Notes: generated by a model from the letters alone, not told the origin. Numbered from the stretch's first letter, positions 35,297 through 44,746 are shown. The stretch: 64,000 bases of DNA from Minwuia thermotolerans (GCF_002924445.1 NZ_PIGG01000045.1:163091-227090); one strand, 5' to 3'. Numbers and translations: made by a program.

Positions 35297-36313
35297 ATGA
35301 CCAGCCCGATGCCGACGATGGCGGCCTATGAGCGGGCGCTTCTGGAACGTCTCTGGGCCTATGCCGACGGGCATCTGGCCGGTCACCTCGACGGCGGGCG
35401 GCGGGAGGGTCGGCCGCCGGTGCTGGCGAAGGGCCGGGAGGCGCTGAACGTCGTCGTCCCTGATGTTTCGGAGGCAGAAGCCGTCAGAGCGCTCATGCCG
35501 GGAAAGGAGCGCCACCTGCACTATGGCAGCATGAAGAGCTCCCAGGCGCTCGCTCAGAGCATATTTGGCCTGCTGCTGATACGCGGACGCCTGGACCTCC
35601 TCGCGGGCCTTGAGGCCGAATGCGGCCGTCCGGCGTTCTTCGCCGATGCAAGCGGCTGGACGGGGCGCCTGGAGCACGAGGTCGAGTCATTGGAGGAACG
35701 ACGCAAGACCAGCGTCGATGTCTGGCTGAAGGGGCCCGAGGGCGCTCGCGTCGCCGTCGAGTGCAAGTTCGCGGAGAACGAGTTCGGCCGCTGCTCCAGA
35801 CCGCGGCTGCGCCCGGGCGACTCCGGCTACCCCGAGCAGTTGTGCGACGGCTCCTACAGCGTCCAGCGGGGACGGACGACCCGCTGCAGCCTTTCCGAGA
35901 TCGGCATTCGCTACTGGGATTACCTGCCGGCGCTCTTCGACTGGCCGGCCGACGTCGATCACGCACTCTGTCCGTTCGGCGAGACCTATCAGATCGGGCG
36001 CAATGCACTTGCGGCCACGGTCGGCGACGATGAGAGCGTCGATCCCGGCCGCGGCCATGTCCTGATAGTCTACGATGCCCGCAACCCGGCCTTCGCCGAC
36101 AACGGCCGTTCGGACCGGCAATGGCGCATGGCGCTGGACGCCTGCCGCGTGCCGGGCCTGCTGCGTCGCGTGACCTGGCAGCGCATCCTCGGGGTCCTGG
36201 CCGCGGACGCGTCGATGACGAGGCTTCTCGTCGCGCTGGAGGCCAAGTACGGGCTGTTCCCGGATACGCGCGGGATGACTGCCGCGAGCCGGGAAACAAT
36301 ACCGCGCGATTGA
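35297..36313 (+). CDS. Restriction-endonuclease-like PD-(D/E)XK protein (PGN_0703-like)
   Basis: A 338-residue protein, last of the nine-gene cluster, 9 nt after the GIY-YIG gene. The nuclease core is D141 in TSVDVWLKG and E155-x-K157 in VAVECKFAENEFG, a strict PD-(D/E)XK arrangement. A Cys-containing stretch (EFGRCSRPRLR, YPEQLCDGSY, TTRCSLSEIG) and YWDYLPALF follow, as in PGN_0703-type restriction endonuclease-like proteins. It is the third protein with a clear PD-(D/E)XK-type or related core in this cluster. A hairpin terminator lies about 210 nt downstream. DNA cutting is inferred from the motif. Confidence 0.72.
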   Translation: MTSPMPTMAAYERALLERLWAYADGHLAGHLDGGRREGRPPVLAKGREALNVVVPDVSEAEAVRALMPGKERHLHYGSMKSSQALAQSIFGLLLIRGRLDLLAGLEAECGRPAFFADASGWTGRLEHEVESLEERRKTSVDVWLKGPEGARVAVECKFAENEFGRCSRPRLRPGDSGYPEQLCDGSYSVQRGRTTRCSLSEIGIRYWDYLPALFDWPADVDHALCPFGETYQIGRNALAATVGDDESVDPGRGHVLIVYDARNPAFADNGRSDRQWRMALDACRVPGLLRRVTWQRILGVLAADASMTRLLVALEAKYGLFPDTRGMTAASRETIPRD

Positions 36314-36633
36314 TTCGATTATCCGGAAAACCGCAGACTTTCCGACACGACGGAGTTGAGCGGGCATGGTCAGGGTGCACTGAACGCGTGGGATCAAGCC
36401 CTGCTGGCCCTGTGCGGGACATCTACCGTAGCGAATTGGCACGCGTTGGTTCAGTCTCGTCCGACGCTCGTGACCGCCGCCGGCAGGGCGGCTGACAATC
36501 TCGGCTATCTCCTGAAGGTAGGGAGGGGCCGTCGTTCGGGACGGCCCTTCTCGCCTTAGGCATGGTTGTGTTTGCGCGCGCAACCACCACCAGTTAGCGT
36601 TATTCGACGTTCTGCGACGCGGTGGGGGATGTT
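36314..36633 (+). other. Intergenic region after the nine-gene cluster
   Basis: About 320 bases with no confident gene. An open frame starting with TTG at 36356 encodes 67 residues but runs through the terminator hairpin at 36526-36552 and lacks a clear ribosome site, so it is not called. The tail holds the terminator and the likely promoter of the small membrane-protein gene that follows. Confidence 0.5.
36526..36552 (+). terminator. Hairpin terminator of the nine-gene cluster
   Basis: A perfect 8-bp stem GGGCCGTC / GACGGCCC (36526-36533 and 36540-36547) with a 6-nt loop gttcgg is followed by ttctcgcctt. The T run is short, but the stem is strong and it is the first such structure after the cluster. 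Confidence 0.6.
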
Positions 36634-36846
36634 GTGAGCGACGATCAGGTCTACAGAGTACTCGGGTTCAGCTTCATGGCCATCGGGTCAGGCCTAATGT
36701 TTCTCGTTGGGGCCGTCCAGTCCAGACAGCGCGCGCTTTTCAACATTCGCCTTCACCAGACGTTGTTGAGCCGCTGGGCATTGATTGCCATGTGGATGGG
36801 CGCCCTCTCAATGGGGATCGGCTGGTATCTTGACCACCACATATGA
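36634..36846 (+). CDS. Small two-helix membrane protein
   Basis: A 70-residue protein with two hydrophobic helices, VLGFSFMAIGSGLMFLVGAV and WALIAMWMGALSMGIGWYL, joined by a basic loop (QSRQRALFNIRLHQ). The GTG at 36634 has a gggggat ribosome site upstream; a GTG at 36622 is possible. No family is recognised. Small membrane proteins near defence genes are sometimes effectors, but nothing in the sequence shows that here. Confidence 0.5.
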   Translation: MSDDQVYRVLGFSFMAIGSGLMFLVGAVQSRQRALFNIRLHQTLLSRWALIAMWMGALSMGIGWYLDHHI

Positions 36847-37093
36847 GTTCGTGGTCTTGAGGCGGGCCGGTCGATCTAGTACACACTTTCCCTCGCCCCG
36901 CTCTTTTCGCTACAATTCATCGATTGCGTCGAGAATCCGTCGCAAGGTCCCGGCGCCGACATCATCGCCGCGCGCGTTCCCGAGGGTTCCAAGCGTTGGA
37001 GTCAATCCATTCGATGTTGATATTTCCGACGTTTCTTGAAAATAATTAATTGATATAGAAAAGTTACTTTCCAAATCGGAGATATGTCGAAGT

Positions 37094-37699
37094 ATGGAAC
37101 ATTTTATTATTTACATGGCTAGAATTTATAGGAATCAGCGAAAAATAACCAGTACAATTTCCGTATCACTGCTTTTTATATTTATTGGAACCAAAATCAC
37201 TGTCGTATTGACGGCCAAGGACCGCGAAATATGTGCGGGGCTAAATCGCTTTCTGAGCAATATAAAGGTGGATGAAATTCTAAAAACGGATCGTGACGAG
37301 GTGGCTATTTTGAGTAAGCCAGAATCAAGTTATTCTAATGTGGAATACTGGTATTGTCTATTTAATATCTCACTAACATTATTTATAATTTTGAATATAA
37401 TTTCTATTGCAGCACTTATAGCAGTGACGGTGCATGCCTTCAATCGATCCAAACCGATGGCACTCGGTATTCGAGGTTTTGCGACGATCTTAGTTGCTGT
37501 AGCCGCCTGGGTTTCCAGTGCCTCAATGTTCCTTGCAGACATAGATGTCGCAGAAAGCGCAATCTATGCTTGGATGACATTCGACAACTGGGGAATACCT
37601 GTGCTGATAGGCGCAACAGCATTTGCGTATATGTTGCTTATAGGCACAATTTGCGACCGTATAGAATTAACTTACCGGTCAGATGGGACCAATCGTTAA
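37094..37699 (+). CDS. AT-rich membrane protein, orphan
   Basis: A 201-residue protein with four likely transmembrane helices: ISVSLLFIFIGTKITVVL, LFNISLTLFIILNIISIAAL, GFATILVAVAAWVSSASMFL and WGIPVLIGATAFAYMLLIGT. A soluble loop lies between the first two (about residues 50-90). Upstream sequence is very AT-rich. Codon use is strikingly AT-rich (ATA, AAT, TTA common) against the rest of the window, which points to a different source. No known family was recognised, so its job is unknown. Confidence 0.6.
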   Translation: MEHFIIYMARIYRNQRKITSTISVSLLFIFIGTKITVVLTAKDREICAGLNRFLSNIKVDEILKTDRDEVAILSKPESSYSNVEYWYCLFNISLTLFIILNIISIAALIAVTVHAFNRSKPMALGIRGFATILVAVAAWVSSASMFLADIDVAESAIYAWMTFDNWGIPVLIGATAFAYMLLIGTICDRIELTYRSDGTNR

Positions 37700-37821
37700 C
37701 GCGGAGGCTGATGATGCAGCGTGATATTGGAGAGTTCCTGGACCACTGCAAATCACGGTGACCTTAGTGGTGTGACCGAGGCGGATGGGTCCATGATGGG
37801 GATTTCATCTCATCGCGGCGC

Positions 37822-38310
37822 ATGCGAACCGGGACATCCATCACGCTCGACGCGACCGCGCGGCGCAAGCTCTTAGGCCATCGCCGCGGGCGGCAACGCG
37901 CCGCAGAAGCACCTCTGGCGCGTCCTGATCGCCCTGCTGAGCGCGGACGGTTTCGGGCACGAACGCGATCATGGCTGCGACATTCCGGCCGGCAAGGTGG
38001 TGCAGGTGATCCTCGACAACTACGCCGCCCACAAGCATGCGAATGTCCGCGCCTGGCTCGACCGACATCCGCGCTGGACCTTCCACTTCACGCCGACGTT
38101 CAGTTCCTGGCTGAACGCCGTGGAGGGCTTCTTCGCCAAGCTGTCCCGGCAACGCCCTGAAAACGGCGTCTTCTGCTCCGTCGCCGAGCTGCAGGCCGCC
38201 ATCAACCGCTTCGTCGCCGAGCACAACCAGAGCCCGAAGCCCTTCGTCTGGTGAGCCGACCTCAATGCCATCATCGCCGCGCGTTCCCGCATCAGAGAGG
38301 CTCCGCGAGC
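37822..38310 (+). pseudogene. IS630-family transposase, internally deleted
   Basis: The start matches IS630 transposases (MRTGTSITLDATARRKL). After a frame change comes NAPQKHLWRVLIALLSADGF, then the middle of the protein is missing. The C-terminal catalytic part follows in frame from 37997: VVQVILDNYAAHKHANVRAW and HFTPTFSSWLNAVEGFFAKL, with the DDE-type Asp and Glu. Near the end a TGA (about 38252-38254) replaces a codon in the expected FVWTAD sequence, after which homology continues (NAIIAAR). It is a dead copy with a frameshift, a deletion and a stop. Confidence 0.8.
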
Positions 38311-38521
38311 GGCGCTCTCGCAAACCACCGACCCATCAGCTATCAAACGGAAGGACTCTCGTTCTGAACGAGGGAGCCAAGCGGCTCAGACCAAGGATAA
38401 GGAAGGATCGCCGGCAACGGATATTTTTCGATTGGTCGGGATCCCCTAGGAACCGTATATCAAATTGAAATGAACTAAGGTGGGCTCCTGCCCGACTGGG
38501 TGTTCGAGGAAGGATCGACGG

Positions 38522-38971
38522 ATGAAAAAGATCGAACGCGACCCGGCGCTGCAGGTGACGCTGGACCGGGCGTACGCCGCCCTCGGCCCGCGCGCCGCAC
38601 GGACGGACGGGTCGAACTCACCCACTAGGGCGACATCGGAGGACTCGAGCAGCTCAACCCCGAGCGGGAGTTCAGCTCCAGCGTCGGACGGCGAGGCGAG
38701 TATCTCAGCAAGAGAGGCATCGATGGCGATGACGGAGAAGGAAGCCCAGGATCGAATGATGGCCCTGGCCAGACGCTTCAGCAAGGAGCGCAGGGAGGCT
38801 CAGTGGGTTCGTCCCGAGCGGGACGAGTACCCGGACGAGGAGGCCTGGGAGGAAGCGTTGGCCGGCTGGAGACGGCGTATGCAGCGAGCGATGGGACCGA
38901 CCTCGAAGGCCTCCCCGGTCCCGTCTGGGTCGAAGGCTTCGGGGACGTCGACTTCCACGGATACGGAGTAG
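38522..38971 (+). CDS. Hypothetical protein at the right end of the island
   Basis: A 149-residue protein starting at the ATG at 38522 behind gaaggatcgacgg. It has a helical start (MKKIERDPALQVTLDRAYAA), a Ser/Thr-rich linker, then a charged helical segment (MTEKEAQDRMMALARRFSKE and DEEAWEEALAGWRRRM). The last 26 residues, from about MGPTSKAS onward, are low-complexity and look out of frame. The overlapping +1 frame looks like normal protein there. The gene may therefore be frameshifted near 38880 into the ORF ending at 39186. No function known. Confidence 0.45.
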   Translation: MKKIERDPALQVTLDRAYAALGPRAARTDGSNSPTRATSEDSSSSTPSGSSAPASDGEASISAREASMAMTEKEAQDRMMALARRFSKERREAQWVRPERDEYPDEEAWEEALAGWRRRMQRAMGPTSKASPVPSGSKASGTSTSTDTE

Positions 38972-39186
38972 CCCAGCGTCTCGCCGAGAGCTATGCAGAG
39001 GCTCATGACATCGACTACATGCCGCGCGTCTCAGATCTTCGGAACGCCATCGCCGACGTAATCAACGCCAGCAACCCGCACGAATGTGCCAACAACTTCA
39101 CAGCAACAGGCTACGAAGCCGAGCGATCGGAATGTCTGCTGGCTGATCCTGTTCGCTCGCCCGACCCCAATACGACACTCAATTGA
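38803..39186 (+). CDS. Overlapping or frameshifted reading frame at the island end
   Basis: This frame overlaps the previous gene by 169 nt. Its second half reads like a real protein (GLPGPVWVEGFGDVDFHGYG, then VAQRLAESYAEAHDIDYMPR, then VSDLRNAIADVINASNP) with mostly C or G at third codon positions. It could start at the GTG at 38803, which has agggagg just upstream, or be the shifted continuation of the gene at 38522. Its stop codon lies in the right arm-type repeat. No family recognised. Confidence 0.4.
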   Translation: MGSSRAGRVPGRGGLGGSVGRLETAYAASDGTDLEGLPGPVWVEGFGDVDFHGYGVAQRLAESYAEAHDIDYMPRVSDLRNAIADVINASNPHECANNFTATGYEAERSECLLADPVRSPDPNTTLN

Positions 39187-39205
39187 TGGGTCAATTGATG
39201 GGTAG
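39185..39205 (+). repeat. Right arm-type recombinase site (tandem tgatgggt)
   Basis: Two direct copies of gatgggt, matching 19 of 21 positions with 2040-2060, lie about 40 nt inside the right attachment repeat. The orientation is the same as at the left end. Confidence 0.6.
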
Positions 39206-39246
39206 AAGCCTGACAATGCTGACAAATGATGACTTTTCAATGAGAA

Positions 39247-39261
39247 ATGGCGGAGAGGATG
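39247..39261. repeat. Right attachment-site repeat (tRNA-Ser 3' end)
   Basis: The sequence atggcggagaggatg, identical to 1880-1894, forms the 3' acceptor arm and CCA end of the tRNA-Ser gene, which stays intact at this junction. Confidence 0.85.
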
Positions 39262-39338
39262 GGATTCGAACCCACGAGGGAGGATTAGTCCCTACTCCCT
39301 TAGCAGGGGAGCGCCTTCGACCACTCGGCCACCTCTCC
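39248..39338 (-). tRNA. serX: tRNA-Ser (anticodon GCU)
   Basis: Read on the minus strand, the 91-nt gene begins GGAGAGGTGGCCGAGTGGTC and has the anticodon loop CCCTGCTAAGG with GCT (complement at 39302-39304). It has a long class II variable arm, the T arm GGGTTCGAATCCC, and ends CTCTCCGCCA with an encoded CCA. All features are those of serine tRNA reading AGC/AGU. It is the integration target of the island. Confidence 0.95.
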
Positions 39339-39588
39339 GCCGCCGGGTATAAAGCGCGAGGGCAGGCCAACGCAACCCGCTTGGCGCAGCCCGGCCCGGC
39401 GGACAACCGCATCCGCCGCCGAGGGCAGCTCTGTGACCGGTCGGGGGCCTTGTGCGCCGGAACCGCACAGCCCGGTTCATCGGGCTCTGCTGGCCCCCAT
39501 ATCGATCTCCATCAAGCCTGTAGCGTACCTGTCAAGCACAGGAACAGGGCAAGAGCCGGATCGAACCGGCCAGACATGGAGTCCGACA

Positions 39589-39900
39589 ATGAGAAAGATC
39601 GCCACTGGACTGATCGCGGCCGCCGGAATCGTCGCGGCCTCGACCACGGCCAACGCCCAGTTGCTGTGCGGCGAACGCGAGAACGTGGTCGAGAAGCTGT
39701 CCCGCGGCTATCAGGAGAAACCTGTCGCCATGGGACTGACCTCCTCCGGCGCGGTGGTCGAGATCCTGTCTTCCGGCGAGAACGGCCAGACCTGGACCAT
39801 GATCGCCACCCGCCCCGACGGCGTGTCCTGCGTCATGGCTACCGGCGAAAGCTGGCAGCCCGTCGAGAGCGAACTCGCCATGAACGAGGAGTCCCTGTAA
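39589..39900 (+). CDS. Small secreted protein of unknown function
   Basis: A 103-residue protein with a clear Sec signal peptide (MRKIATGLIAAAGIVAASTT, cleavage after ANA). The mature part has two cysteines (LLCGERE, VSCVMATGE) that may form a disulfide, and the pattern EKPVAMGLTSSGAVVEILSS. Similar short periplasmic proteins are widespread in alphaproteobacteria with no assigned role. The start was chosen at the signal peptide; a longer frame upstream is not protein-like. It is the first gene beyond the island. Confidence 0.7.
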   Translation: MRKIATGLIAAAGIVAASTTANAQLLCGERENVVEKLSRGYQEKPVAMGLTSSGAVVEILSSGENGQTWTMIATRPDGVSCVMATGESWQPVESELAMNEESL

Positions 39901-39921
39901 CGCCGGGGACCGCCGCGCGGG

Positions 39922-41109
39922 TCAGGTCCGCCGCTGTTCCAGCGCAATCCCGGCGGCGTAGAGCTTGTCGATGGCCTCGTCATCCAGACCCGCTTCCCTG
40001 AGGATGTCGCGGCCCTGTTCGCCGAAACCGGGCGGAATGCGCCGTACCTGACCCGGCGTCCGGGAAAGCTTCACCGGGATGCCGGTGCCGGTATAGGCGC
40101 CGCTCCGCACAACCATCTCCCGCGCGAGCGTTTGCGGGTGTTCGGCGACATCGGGCACCGTCAGCGCCGCCCCCGCGGGCACCCCGTTGCGCATCAGCGT
40201 TGTCGCCAGTTCCTCGCCGTCCCATTCCGCGATCAGCGGTATCAGGATGGCGTTCAGCGTCTCGCGATGGCCCGAACGCTCCGCGTTGCTGCCGAAGCGC
40301 GGATCGCCGGCCACGTCGGGCCGGCCCAGCACGTCCATCAGGCGGCGGAACTGCCGGTCATTGCCGACCGCCAGAAACACGTCGCGCCCCTTCGTCCTGT
40401 AGAGGTCGTAAGGAAAGACGTTGGGATGGCCGTTGCCGGTCAGCTTCGGCGCGTTGCCGGACTGATAGAAGTTCGGCGCATGCGGGTGCTGCAGCGCGAA
40501 ACCGCAGTCGTAGAGCGTCGCCTCGATGGACTGGCCCCGGCCGGAGCGTTCGCGTTCGTAGAGTGCGGAGAGAATGCCGATGGCGGCATAGAGACCGGTG
40601 CCGAGATCCACCAGCGGAATGCCGAGGCGCATCGCCCCGGATTCGGGCGAGCCGTTGACCGACAGCAGCCCGGCCCAGGCCTGGATCGCCGCATCGTAGC
40701 CCGGCTGGCCACCGAAAGGGCCGTTGCCGCCGAATCCGGAGATCTGGCAATGCACCAGCTTCGGAAAGCGCTCGGCCAGCACCTCGCGGTAGCCCAGGCC
40801 CCATTTCTCCAGGCTGCCCGGCTTGAAGTTCTCGATCAGGACGTCGGCGCCTTCCAGCAGGGTGAACAGTACCTCCCGCCCCTCCGGCTTGCCGAGATCG
40901 AGGCCGAGCGATCGCTTGTTGCGGTTGACGCCGGAGAAATAGGCCGAGAGACCGGCCTTGAACGGCGGGCCCCAGTCCCGGGTCTCGTCGCCCTGCGGCG
41001 GTTCCAGCTTGATCACGTCCGCGCCGTGATCGGCCAGGATCTGGGTGCAGTAGGGTCCGCCCAGCACGCGGGTCAGGTCGATGACTTTCAGGCCGTCCAG
41101 CGCGCCCAT
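39922..41109 (-). CDS. Family III (CaiB/BaiF) CoA-transferase
   Basis: A 395-residue enzyme with the N-terminal family signature LKVIDLTRVLGGPYCTQILA, the motif DVIKLEPPQGDETRDWGPPF, and the catalytic-Asp region IPLVDLGTGLYAAIGILSAL. Family III enzymes move CoA between carboxylic acids. The substrate cannot be told from sequence. It is the last gene of a minus-strand operon with an acyl-CoA ligase 48 nt upstream and a TetR regulator before that, suggesting uptake and activation of an organic acid under TetR control. Confidence 0.88.
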   Translation of the reverse strand: MGALDGLKVIDLTRVLGGPYCTQILADHGADVIKLEPPQGDETRDWGPPFKAGLSAYFSGVNRNKRSLGLDLGKPEGREVLFTLLEGADVLIENFKPGSLEKWGLGYREVLAERFPKLVHCQISGFGGNGPFGGQPGYDAAIQAWAGLLSVNGSPESGAMRLGIPLVDLGTGLYAAIGILSALYERERSGRGQSIEATLYDCGFALQHPHAPNFYQSGNAPKLTGNGHPNVFPYDLYRTKGRDVFLAVGNDRQFRRLMDVLGRPDVAGDPRFGSNAERSGHRETLNAILIPLIAEWDGEELATTLMRNGVPAGAALTVPDVAEHPQTLAREMVVRSGAYTGTGIPVKLSRTPGQVRRIPPGFGEQGRDILREAGLDDEAIDKLYAAGIALEQRRT

Positions 41110-41157
41110 GCGTTCCTCCAGCGTTCGATGCTCCGTCGGCCCCGGATGGCCGCGCCG

Positions 41158-42672
41158 TCAGTCCCGCGGCAGTTGGTGCTTGGTGACCTTGCCGGTGGCG
41201 TTGTGCGGCAGTTCGTCCATGAAGCGGACCGACTTCGGCACCTTGAACTTCGCCAGGTTGTCGCGGCAATGGCCGATGATGGCGTCTTCGGTCAGGTTCG
41301 AACCCTCCCGGGTGACCACGAAGGCGCGTCCGACCTCCCCCCAGCGGTCGTCCGCCACCCCGATCACCGCGGTCTCGGCGACGCCGTCCAGCCTGTAGAT
41401 CACGTTCTCGATCTCGGCCGGATAGACGTTCTCGCCGCCGGAGATGAACATGTCCTTGTAGCGGTCGACGATGGTGACGAAGCCTTCCTCGTCCATGCAG
41501 GCGGCGTCGCCGGTATGGAACCAGCCGTCGGTGAACTCGGTCGCGTTGGCGTCGGGCCGGTTCCAGTAACCCGGCGTGACCGTCGGCCCCTTGATCCAGA
41601 GCTCGCCGTTGACGCCGGCGGGGACGTCCCGGCCCTGCTCGTCCACCACACGCACCGAGGTGTGCATCACCGCCTGCCCGGCCGAGCCGATCTTCTCCAT
41701 GGCCCGATGCCTGGGCAGCAGCGTACCCAGCGTGCAGGTCTCCGTCATGCCCCAGCCGTTCTGCAGGATGATCCCCCGCTCGGCATAGGTCTCCAGCAGG
41801 CTCTGCGGGCAGGCCGCGCCGCCGATCCCGAGGCAGACGATACGAGAGAGATCGGCCGATCCGAACGCCTCGAGCTGCGACGCGAAGAGGAAGTTGGTGG
41901 GCACGCCGAAAGCGTGGCTGACGCCCAGCTCCGGATCCGAAAGCACGTTCAGGAAGTCCAGCGGATCGAAAGTGCGCATCACGACATTGGTGGCGCCGAT
42001 GTGGAAGTTGGGATTGGCGAAGAGCTGCAGCCCGCCGACGTGGAACAGCGGCAGGAAGACCAGCCCGACCGAGCGGCAGGTCAGTTCGCACTTCATCGCG
42101 GCGTTCACGGCGTTGAAGAAGGCCTGGCCATGGGTGATGCGCGCGCCCTTCGGCCGTCCCGTGGTGCCGGAGGTGTAGACCAGCGCCCAGGTATCATCGT
42201 GGATCAGGGGCTCGATCGGGCACTTGCCGCGAGTCGCGGCGAGCCCCTTTTCGTAGTCGCTGGGTTCGCCGTCGGCGCACTGGACCAGATGCGGCGTGCC
42301 GACCGTCTTCGTGACCGCGCGGGCGGCATCCATGAACTCGGCGCCGGCGATCAGCGCCCGGGGGTCGGCGTCGCCGACGATGAACTCCAGCTCCGGTACG
42401 GCGAGGCGCCAGTTCAGCGGCAGGAAGATCGCACCGATCCGGCGGCAGGCGAACTCCACCTCGAAGTGGTCCGACGAATTGTGGGCCAGCATCGCCACCC
42501 TGCCGCCCTTGCCGACGCCCAGGCCGTCGCGCAGGTAGAGCGCGCAGGCGTCCACCCTGGCGTCGAAGTCCCGGTAGGTCTGCCGCCGCCCGGAATACAG
42601 GTCGATGACGGCCATCGCCTCGGGCGTGACCCCTGCGTGGTGGGAAATCCAGTCATAGACGGGCAGGGTCAT
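41158..42672 (-). CDS. AMP-forming acyl-CoA synthetase
   Basis: A 504-residue ligase of the ANL superfamily, which activates a carboxylic acid with ATP and CoA. Motifs are the P-loop-like LVYTSGTTGRPKGARITHGQ, then NGWGMTETCTLG, the hinge-region WFHTGDAACMDEEGFVTIVD, and the C-terminal Lys in PHNATGKVTKHQLP. The chain length or ring type of the substrate is not evident. Only 3 nt separate it from the TetR gene, so the regulator and both enzymes are surely one operon. Confidence 0.9.
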   Translation of the reverse strand: MTLPVYDWISHHAGVTPEAMAVIDLYSGRRQTYRDFDARVDACALYLRDGLGVGKGGRVAMLAHNSSDHFEVEFACRRIGAIFLPLNWRLAVPELEFIVGDADPRALIAGAEFMDAARAVTKTVGTPHLVQCADGEPSDYEKGLAATRGKCPIEPLIHDDTWALVYTSGTTGRPKGARITHGQAFFNAVNAAMKCELTCRSVGLVFLPLFHVGGLQLFANPNFHIGATNVVMRTFDPLDFLNVLSDPELGVSHAFGVPTNFLFASQLEAFGSADLSRIVCLGIGGAACPQSLLETYAERGIILQNGWGMTETCTLGTLLPRHRAMEKIGSAGQAVMHTSVRVVDEQGRDVPAGVNGELWIKGPTVTPGYWNRPDANATEFTDGWFHTGDAACMDEEGFVTIVDRYKDMFISGGENVYPAEIENVIYRLDGVAETAVIGVADDRWGEVGRAFVVTREGSNLTEDAIIGHCRDNLAKFKVPKSVRFMDELPHNATGKVTKHQLPRD

Positions 42673-42675
42673 CGG

Positions 42676-43344
42676 TCAGGCTCCACAGCTGGCGCGCAGC
42701 ATGTTCATGACCAGTTCGAGCATGTTGGCCCGCACCTCGGCGTCGGAAAGCCGCCCGCCGGGCCGGTGCCATGTGTACATCCAGGAGATCATGCCACCGA
42801 GCGCCAGCGTCGCCATGCCGACGTCGCGCACGCGGAACTGGCCCTTGTCGACCCCTTCCTGGATGAGCGCCGCCAGCTTCGTGTCGAACTCCGCGCGCAT
42901 GTCGTCGATCTTCCGCGCCGATTCCTCGGGGACGTACTGCTGTTCGCGGAAGTAGACGGCGACATTGGCGCGATGGTCGATCAGCACCTGCACGAATTCC
43001 TCGACGGCGTCGGCCAGACGCATCTTCGGATCGCCCTCGCGGTCATGCGCCCTGGTGATCGCTTCCAGCGACCTGGCCGTGCCGCGCTCGGAAATCTCGC
43101 CCAGCAGCGCCGCCTTGTTCTCGAAGTGGGAGTAGATGAAGGGCTTGGTGACCTCCAGACGCTTGGCCACGGCGTCGAGCGTCGTCCCCTGGTAGCCTCT
43201 CTCGAAGAAGAGCTGGCGCGCCTCTTCCAGAATACGCTCGCGCTTGAGCCGCGCGATCTCCTCCCGCATCGCGGACCGCATTCGCAATCTCCCCGCCTCT
43301 GACGGCTTTGCGCCGTCCTTCTTGAACAATCCGCCCCCCACCAA
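42676..43344 (-). CDS. TetR-family regulator of the acyl-CoA operon
   Basis: A 222-residue repressor-type protein. The DNA-binding part is RILEEARQLFFERGYQGTTL followed by DAVAKRLEVTKPFIYSHFEN, a textbook TetR helix-turn-helix. The C-terminal ligand domain is helical. The start is uncertain: ATGs at 43281 and 43269 would remove a basic leader. As first gene of the operon it probably controls itself and the ligase and CoA-transferase behind it, with an acyl-CoA as likely inducer. Confidence 0.85.
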   Translation of the reverse strand: MVGGGLFKKDGAKPSEAGRLRMRSAMREEIARLKRERILEEARQLFFERGYQGTTLDAVAKRLEVTKPFIYSHFENKAALLGEISERGTARSLEAITRAHDREGDPKMRLADAVEEFVQVLIDHRANVAVYFREQQYVPEESARKIDDMRAEFDTKLAALIQEGVDKGQFRVRDVGMATLALGGMISWMYTWHRPGGRLSDAEVRANMLELVMNMLRASCGA

Positions 43345-43408
43345 CCCACGGCGGCAACGAAGTAGGCCGGGATACTAACAGGTACGTACCGAAACCGAAC
43401 CCCGTTCT

Positions 43409-44746
<1,338 letters not shown>

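Larger units (their letters stand above)
1880..39261. mobile_element. Genomic (defence) island integrated at tRNA-Ser(GCU)
   Basis: About 37.4 kb lie between two copies of atggcggagaggatg (1880-1894 and 39247-39261). The right copy is the acceptor-arm 3' end of an intact tRNA-Ser(GCU). A tyrosine recombinase begins just inside the left end, and related tandem tgatgggt motifs occur near both ends. Gene content is integrase, AlpA regulator, primase/helicase, then several anti-phage type modules, with IS remnants. No relaxase, type IV secretion or virion gene was recognised, so transfer would need a helper or phage. The left half is visibly less GC-rich than the flanks. The boundaries are inferred from the repeat and the tRNA. 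Confidence 0.88.

Noticed and set aside
36356..36559. A 67-codon frame after the nuclease cluster
   Set aside because: It has a TTG start with no ribosome site, runs through the terminator hairpin, and no similarity was recognised. Left as intergenic.
40132..43302. A 1056-codon open frame on the plus strand
   Set aside because: It lies antisense to the CoA-transferase, ligase and TetR genes, all with clear family motifs. Long antisense frames are expected in GC-rich DNA, and its sequence shows no domain.
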